Shown piece by piece: positions 1-5,975 of a DNA stretch of 11,467 bases. The first letter of the stretch is position 1. Each line of letters opens with the position of its first letter. A program made the translations under genes and the position numbers. The notes under the pieces were generated by a model. That model saw only the letters and a program-made list of their open reading frames with translations. It searched no databases and was not told the DNA's origin. The stretch is from Tritrichomonas foetus (lineage: Eukaryota > Parabasalia > Tritrichomonadida > Tritrichomonadidae). The DNA lies in the NCBI GenBank assembly GCA_001839685.1, contig MLAK01000546.1:1-11467 (forward strand), in the 5' to 3' direction.

Positions 1-311
1 AAGAAAAACACTTCACCAGAAAATGCCCTCACAATTTTTTTGAAAACGTTATTATAAAAAAGTTCAGCCCTAGTCTCATTGATATAAACCTTTGAAAATT
101 CGATCGCATAAATGACGCAGAATAAAATGATTTCAATTCACCCAGAATTGTTTACAATGAAAATTATTTCAATAGTTTACCGTTATCTCGAAAAATGTCT
201 TATCTACAACACGATATTGTAGATAGAGAATACTCTGGAACATTTTCTTTCATATCACCACAATGTTATTAATCGTATGAAAAAGTTTGAATATTTTCAA
301 AAAGTTTCATC
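1..311. other. Upstream flank of the catalase gene
   Basis: AT-rich sequence with no convincing gene. The + strand has short open stretches: one from the ATG at 112 (about 37 codons), and another around 160-255 in a different frame whose translation contains the motif DIVDREYSGTF and looks less biased than random AT-rich sequence. Neither has an initiator-like element and a TAAA end together, so I do not call them genes. A Myb-type core (TAACGG on the minus strand, 180-185) lies about 140 bases before the catalase start; Myb proteins are known trichomonad regulators, but one such site may be chance. Confidence 0.5.
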
Positions 312-323
312 TCATTTTCATTT
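312..323 (+). promoter_or_regulatory. Tandem initiator-like elements of the catalase gene
   Basis: Two back-to-back copies of TCATTT (312-317 and 318-323) match the trichomonad initiator consensus TCA(+1)-pyrimidine-A/T. They would place transcription starts at A314 or A320, giving 5' leaders of 11 or 5 bases before the ATG at 325. Very short leaders are normal for trichomonad mRNAs. If these elements are used, the upstream in-frame ATG at 277 is outside the mRNA. Confidence 0.6.
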
Positions 324-324
324 C

Positions 325-1833
325 ATGCAAGGAAATAATCTTACAACAGCCAGCGGATGTCCCGTTGATAATGATTTAGCATCGATCACAACAGGCAAGG
401 GATCCTCCTATACAATGCTTCAAGATTCTCACCTCATTGAAAAGCTCGCGCATTTCAATCGCGAAAGAATTCCTGAACGTATCGTTCACGCAAAGGGTGC
501 TGGTGCTTTTGGTACATTTGAGCTCACGAAGGACATGTCAAAATACACCTGTGCCAAAGTTTTCAATGGGGAAGGAAAGAAGACTGATATTTTCATCAGG
601 TTCTCGACAGTAGGAGGCGAAAGAGGCTCCTCTGACTCTGCTCGTGATCCTCGTGGCTTTGCCTGCAAGTTTTACACGGAAGAGGGAAATTATGATATTG
701 TTGGAAACAACACCCCAGTCTTCTTCATTCGTGATGCCATTAAATTCCCGGATTTCGTTCACACGCAGAAGAGGAATCCGCAAACAAACTTGCCTGATCC
801 ATGCATGTTTTGGGATTTCTTGTCTTTAACACCTGAATCATTACACCAAGTCATGATTCTTTTCTCAGACAGAGGCACACCAAAGAATTATCGAACAATG
901 GATGGTTTCTCATCCCACACTTTCTGCTGGTACAACTCAAAGAAAGAATACGTTTGGGTGAAATATCACTTTAAGTCAACCTGCGGCTGGGCAACCATGA
1001 CAAATGAAGAAGCTGAAGAATTATCAGGAAAGAATCCAAATGCAGCAACAGAAGACTTATTCAATGCCATTAAAGATGGAAACTTCCCACAATGGAAACT
1101 CTGTGTTCAAATTATGACTAATGAACAAGCCAAAAACTATAAGTTTGATCCATTCGATATCACTAAAGTTTGGTATCATAAAGACTTCCCACTCATTGAA
1201 ATAGGAACTATTACTTTAAATAGAAATCCTGATAACTATTTTGCTGATGTTGAACAATCTGCTTTTGCACCATCTCACTTCGTTCCTGGAATTGGCCCAT
1301 CACCAGACCGTCTGCTTCAAGGTCGTCTTTTCGCCTATCCTGACGCACATAGATGGCGCCTTGGTGCAAACAATGACCAGATTCCAATTAATGCACCAAA
1401 ATGTCCTTTCCACCACTTCCAGAGAGATGGACAAATGACTGTGAATGGAAATGGTGGTTCCGAACCAAATTATTGGCCGAACTCTCAAATTGATGTTGCA
1501 CCGAATGAAAAGTTCGCTCCACCTGCAGTCGAAATTCAAGCCATCATTTCAAGACATACACGACCACTAGAAGATGTTGATTTCGAACAACCTCGTGAAC
1601 TCTACAACAAAGTTATGAAAGGTGAAGCAAGAGATCACTTGATTCACAACATTGTTGTTCATCTTGGTGGTGCTCCAGAACCAATCAAACTCAGGCAAAC
1701 AGCCCTCTTCTACAAAGTAGATCCAGACTTCGGAACAAGAGTTGCAACTGATTTGGGAATCAATGTTGCCAAGGTGAAGAATCTTGCAGGAATGTCACAG
1801 GAAGATCGAGTGAAAAACACAATGCTGCACTAA
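325..1833 (+). CDS. Catalase (haem, small-subunit, NADPH-binding clade)
   Basis: Breaks down hydrogen peroxide to water and oxygen. The frame is open from an ATG at 277 (518 residues), but I prefer the ATG at 325 (502 residues): initiator-like TCATTT repeats lie just before it, and the product then begins close to where bacterial catalases begin (LTTASGCPV). Numbering from the 277 start, the distal catalytic His71 (RIVHAKGAGAFG), Ser110, Asn144 (VGNNTPVFF) and the haem-ligand Tyr354 with Arg350 (RLFAYPDAHRWRLG) have the same spacing as in human catalase. NADPH-pocket positions His190, Arg199, Lys233, Val298 and His301 are also present, which points to the small-subunit clade 3. The C-terminus ends MLH, so there is no peroxisomal SKL signal, and no clear hydrogenosomal presequence is visible; cytosolic location is inferred. 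It faces the phosphodiesterase gene tail to tail. Bacterial origin by transfer is plausible but untested. Confidence 0.96.
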   Translation: MQGNNLTTASGCPVDNDLASITTGKGSSYTMLQDSHLIEKLAHFNRERIPERIVHAKGAGAFGTFELTKDMSKYTCAKVFNGEGKKTDIFIRFSTVGGERGSSDSARDPRGFACKFYTEEGNYDIVGNNTPVFFIRDAIKFPDFVHTQKRNPQTNLPDPCMFWDFLSLTPESLHQVMILFSDRGTPKNYRTMDGFSSHTFCWYNSKKEYVWVKYHFKSTCGWATMTNEEAEELSGKNPNAATEDLFNAIKDGNFPQWKLCVQIMTNEQAKNYKFDPFDITKVWYHKDFPLIEIGTITLNRNPDNYFADVEQSAFAPSHFVPGIGPSPDRLLQGRLFAYPDAHRWRLGANNDQIPINAPKCPFHHFQRDGQMTVNGNGGSEPNYWPNSQIDVAPNEKFAPPAVEIQAIISRHTRPLEDVDFEQPRELYNKVMKGEARDHLIHNIVVHLGGAPEPIKLRQTALFYKVDPDFGTRVATDLGINVAKVKNLAGMSQEDRVKNTMLH

Positions 1834-1834
1834 A
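1831..1834 (+). terminator. Stop-overlapping TAAA polyadenylation signal, catalase
   Basis: The TAA stop is followed by A, making TAAA, then a T-rich stretch. In trichomonads UAAA, often including the stop codon, serves as the polyadenylation signal. This supports the gene being native nuclear sequence and not bacterial contamination. Confidence 0.55.
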
Positions 1835-2284
1835 AGAATTTTTTCTTTGATTGTTATAATTTTTGTTATTAATCGCAATTTAACACGTCGTCATAGAACA
1901 TTTGATAAATATTCTCTTGGTTTTTATGAAATTGTTGAACTTTCATTAAAACAATCAAATATTGATCTTAATTCGAAAGTTAAATTTTTGTGTTTCACTT
2001 CATAAATATTGTCTATATTTCGAATGAAATATATGATGAATTATTTAAAAAATGTCGGTTGGTTCATACGACATGTTATGAAGGTTAGAAATTCTGTAAA
2101 TTCCCAAAACGATTTGACATGAACGGCATCTTCTCTGTTACAACATAATATGAATCGAAAAATTATTAATACTTATTATTAATTGAGTTTTTTATTTGCT
2201 TTTGTCGTGTGTTTTTATCAATAAAAATGTTAATAGTAATAAAAATCTAAATGAAATATTTATTTTGAAAAAGAAACAAATAAT
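1834..2284. other. Convergent spacer between catalase and phosphodiesterase genes
   Basis: 451 bases between two facing genes. The half next to the catalase gene contains coding-like stretches described separately; the rest (about 2150-2284) is very AT-rich and must hold the 3' ends of both transcripts. I see no RNA gene or mobile-element end. Confidence 0.6.
1871..2145 (+). pseudogene. Possible decayed coding fragment (unidentified)
   Basis: From 1871 to 2002 one frame is open for 44 codons and reads like protein (NRNLTRRHRTFDKYSLGFYE near its start), with a balance of charged residues unusual for random AT-rich DNA. It ends in TAA at 2003. A different frame then continues from about 2005 (INIVYISNEIYDELFKKCR is close to its reading), meets TAG at 2086, and stays open to TAA at 2146. 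There is no start codon or initiator for the first part. A gene broken by one frameshift and one stop would explain this, but I do not recognise the family, and chance is a real alternative. Confidence 0.22.
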
Positions 2285-2287
2285 TTA
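2284..2287 (-). terminator. Stop-overlapping TAAA signal, phosphodiesterase
   Basis: On the minus strand the TAA stop (2287-2285) is followed by A, giving TAAA and then an AT-rich tail. This is the same arrangement as at the catalase stop and fits the trichomonad polyadenylation signal. Confidence 0.5.
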
Positions 2288-5200
2288 TTGAGCAGCTTCT
2301 TGCTCTTTTTGTGCAGCGGATGCTTTCCAAATTGCAAGGTTAGACATAACCTGGTCAACATTCTTTTGTAAAGGAGGCATAGCTCTTGCAGCAACCTTAT
2401 AAAGAGGCAAGCAAACAAATGTGTAGAAACCAATCTGTGATTTTGGCTTATCCAAATGCTCTCTGTCGTTTAATGGTGATGTGTATTCCATACCATTAGC
2501 ACTCTCAAGATCACCCTGTCTAAAGAACTCTTCACAAAGAACATCACACCATTTATCTGCGAGTTCGAAGGGTCTTGAAACGTTTGATATATCTGCGCAT
2601 TTAAGTACAGCCTGCATCAACATAAGTCTATGTTCTGGGTTTTCTAAATCAGCAGGTCCTTTATCAAGCTCGGCATTTAAGTTCTTTAAGAAATCAAAGT
2701 GTTTAGCCATATCGGTGATCAAAATAAGTTGAATAATTAATGTCCACATAGCCTTGTATTCAGATGCACTTAAAGAAGCAAAAATATTACTTTCTTCTTT
2801 TGTGATGACGCCAATTGCAACAGAACAATGATGCGTTTCTAAAACAGATTGATTCTTAAACAAAATACCAAGTGGTGTTTCAGCTTTCACGTTGTAAACG
2901 TTTGTGAAACCATCATGATTAGCATCATGGCAAATTGTACTTGTAATGATTCCCAAGAGTTCAAATTTCGTGAAAACTTGATCCATTTTTGCTGTAATAA
3001 TTTCATAATTCACAAATTGAGTGACATCACAAGCATGCCTCCAATTGTGATATGGAACTTTATTATATGTTTGTGAAATCGATTGAACAAAAGTGAAGAA
3101 AACTTCATTAGGAATTTTGAATTCATTGAAAAGATCATAAAAACTCATAATATTCCACAAAACTTTAAATAGTCCAATTCCATCCCATTGTGGGGCGTCA
3201 AAATTTACTGTATAAATGCAAGCGGCTTTTTCTTCTGGAATAACAAGCTTTTCTGGAATAGTATAAAGTTTTCTTTCATCATCGGATATCCATTTTTTAA
3301 GAGCTGTTTCAATTTGACCAAATTTTGCAATTTCTTCAAGTTGGCTCTTTTCAAGAGAAACTGCAGCGAAAACTGCAAAACAATCGAGAAGTTTAAGATC
3401 TTCTGGAAGTACTTTCCAATTACATTTTAATTCCATTACTCCAAGAACTTTAGAATCACTTGTCAAAAGTGGAAAACCACAAATTGGTTGAAATTCGTCG
3501 TTTTCTTTTTGACTAGATGTTACATTAAGCATGCTATTTTTCGATAACAACGATGTTACACGACTAGTTGAAGAGCTGGATTCGAGTGAATTCTTTGCCA
3601 AATTTGGTGCATCACCTCGAACCATTGAAATGATTTCATCTTTAACAAAAACCTTCGGCTTTAATAATTTTGCAACTTCTGCTGCAAACATTGTCCCATG
3701 CTCAATTTCATCTCCAACAGAAATATATGGTGTAATTGAATCTTGATCAATATCTCTTAAGAATATAGTTGCTCTTGATGCATGAACGACTGATTTTGCA
3801 TTAGTTAGAATTTCTTCCAAAACATCTTTAACAGTTTTAGAATTATTTAAAGCTGAACCCATTTCAGCAAAACCACGAAGTTGTCTAGTTAAGCTGAGGG
3901 ATGTTTTATATAACTTTGCATTATCAAGTGAAATACCACAGAACACGTTAAATGCATTCATCATTTTAATATCAGATTCATCGAACGCTGAACCATCTCT
4001 ACGATTAATCATTTCAGTAACACCTGCAATTTCACCTCTATTATTATAAATTGGAACAGTCAATAAAGTTCGTGTTTTAAAACCAGTTTCTAAATCAACT
4101 TGTTTATCAAATCGTGGATCAGAATATGCATCATTAATATTAACTATTTTTCCAGTTGTTGCAGTATGTCCAACAATACCTCGTGTAATTGGAAGTGTGA
4201 TAGATTTGTCGAGACCACCATGGAAAGTGGTTTCGAGTAATTGCTTAGTTTGATCAACGAGGAAAAGTGAACATCTTTCTGTATTTAAAAGTGAACAAGC
4301 GCGATCCATGATTGTTGGAATAAGTGCATCAATATCTAAAACGCCTGATAGATTTTCTGCAACTTCCAAAAGCGCTTTAAGTCTTAAAGCAAAATCAGAA
4401 GAAGTTTCATCAGATGAAAGTGCGTTTGAGCCTAAAATTGCTCGTCCAACAATTGGTGTAATATTTTCAAGTTGGACTGCATGAATATTGCTGAAAGATT
4501 TACCTGATACTCGGCCACGAAGGACAATGGCAAATGTTTGATTCTTTACTTGGACAGGAACGATCAAAATTGGGTCACTAACAATTCCATCAAATTCTGA
4601 CGAATACCCATGTAATTTTGTGACATCAACAGCATTACAAGTAACGCCTGATTTCATAACCGAACAAACGCAACCACAATTTTGTTGCTCAACAAACTCA
4701 TTTCCAATATATTGAGAGAAAGAATTTTTAGCTTTTTCATGAAGCCAAAATTGAACGTCACGGCATTGAAAATTGTGTTGAAGACGATCAATAACTTGAG
4801 GAGCAAGATCGTTATCTGAAATTTGGGTGATTGTATTATTATCAACAATTAAAAGATGAGAAACTTGCCTGAATTTATTCGCGAAGAAATTTGCACTCTC
4901 TTCATCAATGTCGCTGAATGGAAGTGAGTCAGAATCTCTTGTAACTTGCGCGATAGCATATATTTGGCCATCCTGGTCATTAAATAAGGGAATGTATAAA
5001 GAAGCTAATTCTGCAAAGTCTGACATTTGATTGTAACTTTCGTGTTTTGAAGGCTGCGAAACGTTTAGTAGCTTTTTCGATCTGAATGCAGCACCAGCTA
5101 TTCCGATTGTCGATTTGATGGATTTGTTCAAGGTTGGTGAAGTGAGGTTTGACATTCCTTGGTTCGAAACCCACAAAATGCACTGTTTGGCAGTAAATAA

Positions 5201-5452
5201 TTTCGTTAAGGATTTTTCGATCGAAACGTGAAGAGGAGTGGTTTTTAGGTCGATTAACATGCTCTGAAAAAGCTCGTGGCGTTTTTCTATGATGTTGGAG
5301 ACATCTGGGACTGGCTGAAGTGCTCCAAGCTTGGTTGGTGCTGCAACTGTGATAACGGAGTTGGCACGAGTACTTTTTGATGGCATGTATGGATTGTTCT
5401 CATCTCTGCGTACAGGTCCTGTTCGATAATTATTGGTTTCTCGGCTGCTCAT
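2285..5452 (-). CDS. GAF-domain 3',5'-cyclic nucleotide phosphodiesterase
   Basis: Hydrolyses cAMP and/or cGMP to the 5'-monophosphate, ending cyclic-nucleotide signals. The C-terminal catalytic domain (about 720-1045) carries the class I signature: YHNWRHACDV with the general-acid His802 and metal ligand His806; HDANHDGFTN with metal ligands His842 and Asp843; KCADISN with the fourth ligand Asp954; and the nucleotide-clamp Gln1006 and Phe1009 (SQIGFY). All metal ligands are present, so it should be active. The N-terminal 700 residues form four GAF-like modules, at roughly 55-200, 205-340, 355-515 and 535-705. The third keeps most of the NKFDE-type signature of nucleotide-binding GAFs (Asn483, Phe490, Asp494). 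The fourth has a Ser-rich insert at 618-648. No transmembrane segment is obvious. The ATG at 5452 is supported by an initiator-like TCACAA four bases away. Substrate preference cannot be read with confidence. Confidence 0.95.
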   Translation of the reverse strand: MSSRETNNYRTGPVRRDENNPYMPSKSTRANSVITVAAPTKLGALQPVPDVSNIIEKRHELFQSMLIDLKTTPLHVSIEKSLTKLFTAKQCILWVSNQGMSNLTSPTLNKSIKSTIGIAGAAFRSKKLLNVSQPSKHESYNQMSDFAELASLYIPLFNDQDGQIYAIAQVTRDSDSLPFSDIDEESANFFANKFRQVSHLLIVDNNTITQISDNDLAPQVIDRLQHNFQCRDVQFWLHEKAKNSFSQYIGNEFVEQQNCGCVCSVMKSGVTCNAVDVTKLHGYSSEFDGIVSDPILIVPVQVKNQTFAIVLRGRVSGKSFSNIHAVQLENITPIVGRAILGSNALSSDETSSDFALRLKALLEVAENLSGVLDIDALIPTIMDRACSLLNTERCSLFLVDQTKQLLETTFHGGLDKSITLPITRGIVGHTATTGKIVNINDAYSDPRFDKQVDLETGFKTRTLLTVPIYNNRGEIAGVTEMINRRDGSAFDESDIKMMNAFNVFCGISLDNAKLYKTSLSLTRQLRGFAEMGSALNNSKTVKDVLEEILTNAKSVVHASRATIFLRDIDQDSITPYISVGDEIEHGTMFAAEVAKLLKPKVFVKDEIISMVRGDAPNLAKNSLESSSSTSRVTSLLSKNSMLNVTSSQKENDEFQPICGFPLLTSDSKVLGVMELKCNWKVLPEDLKLLDCFAVFAAVSLEKSQLEEIAKFGQIETALKKWISDDERKLYTIPEKLVIPEEKAACIYTVNFDAPQWDGIGLFKVLWNIMSFYDLFNEFKIPNEVFFTFVQSISQTYNKVPYHNWRHACDVTQFVNYEIITAKMDQVFTKFELLGIITSTICHDANHDGFTNVYNVKAETPLGILFKNQSVLETHHCSVAIGVITKEESNIFASLSASEYKAMWTLIIQLILITDMAKHFDFLKNLNAELDKGPADLENPEHRLMLMQAVLKCADISNVSRPFELADKWCDVLCEEFFRQGDLESANGMEYTSPLNDREHLDKPKSQIGFYTFVCLPLYKVAARAMPPLQKNVDQVMSNLAIWKASAAQKEQEAAQ

Positions 5453-5458
5453 TTGTGA
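5453..5458 (-). promoter_or_regulatory. Initiator-like element of the phosphodiesterase gene
   Basis: On the minus strand TCACAA directly precedes the ATG and fits the trichomonad initiator TCA(+1)-pyrimidine-A/T-A/T exactly. It gives a leader of only four bases, which fixes the start at 5452. Confidence 0.65.
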
Positions 5459-5591
5459 AAATGGAATTCGATTTGAAAATTTATATTTCGTATATACAAA
5501 ATAACGAATTTAAAGATTTATTAGATCACATTTCAGTGGAACTTTTGATATTAATCGTATGAATCAAAACTTTTTGATAAAGATATAATCT

Positions 5592-5607
5592 GGATTTCAT
5601 GAAATCC
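5592..5607. repeat. 16-base perfect palindrome
   Basis: GGATTTCATGAAATCC is its own reverse complement and lies about 140 bases upstream of the phosphodiesterase ATG. Its centre, TTCATGAA, has the TTCnnGAA arrangement of a heat-shock-type inverted site. About one palindrome this long is expected by chance in a window of this composition and size, so a regulatory role is speculative. Confidence 0.3.
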
Positions 5608-5664
5608 GACGAGTTTCTCTCAGTTGAACAACTCATGGATATTCGTGATATATCTTTCACATTC

Positions 5665-5678
5665 TAATTCTAGAATTA
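5665..5678. repeat. 14-base perfect palindrome
   Basis: TAATTCTAGAATTA is a perfect palindrome 58 bases from the 16-base one, again with TTCnnGAA at its centre (TTCTAGAA). The pair might be binding sites for one dimeric factor acting on the phosphodiesterase gene. AT-rich sequence yields such palindromes fairly often. Confidence 0.25.
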
Positions 5679-5955
5679 TATCGAATAAATCATTAATTTT
5701 AAGCAAATTAAATATTTCATTTTTATCTTTATTAAAATCATACAAAACTATTTTGTCTAACATATAAGTATAAAATCAACTTTTTTCAGCTAAATGCAGA
5801 GTAATTACTATAAATTTCAATTTTCCTTTTTATCAAATAAATAGCTCAAAATAGAATACCGGCAAATTAATGATCGCAGATGAATAAAGATGATACTAAT
5901 ATCAATAAAATAAAATAAAAAGGCCATTTTTAGCAAGATATTATAAAAATAGTCT

Positions 5956-5975
5956 TTTATTTAATTACTTATTTA
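5956..5975 (-). terminator. Clustered TAAA signals at the PI3-kinase 3' end
   Basis: On the minus strand TAAA occurs immediately before the stop (5975-5972) and twice after it (5963-5960 and 5959-5956). The stop itself is TAAG, so unlike the other two genes the signal flanks the stop and does not include it. Confidence 0.45.

Larger units (their letters stand above)
5459..5955. other. Spacer between phosphodiesterase promoter and PI3-kinase 3' end
   Basis: About 500 AT-rich bases holding the upstream regulatory region of the phosphodiesterase gene. On the + strand there is a 33-codon ORF (5461-5562) starting MEFDLKIYISYIQ; it lies back to back with the phosphodiesterase start, lacks an initiator, and is probably chance. 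Two perfect palindromes are listed separately. No RNA gene seen. Confidence 0.55.

Noticed and set aside
112..255. Short coding-like frames upstream of catalase
   Set aside because: They are in two different frames, about 30 codons each, and no single start-to-stop ORF with initiator and TAAA signals can be made. Kept only as a remark on the flank.
325..1833. Catalase as bacterial contamination
   Set aside because: It is on the same contiguous sequence as two eukaryotic genes, has no bacterial ribosome-binding site, and shows trichomonad-like start and stop contexts.
5461..5562. 33-codon ORF back to back with the phosphodiesterase start
   Set aside because: Its ATG lies 9 bases from the opposite-strand gene's ATG, there is no initiator-like sequence on its strand, and a 33-codon ORF is common by chance here.
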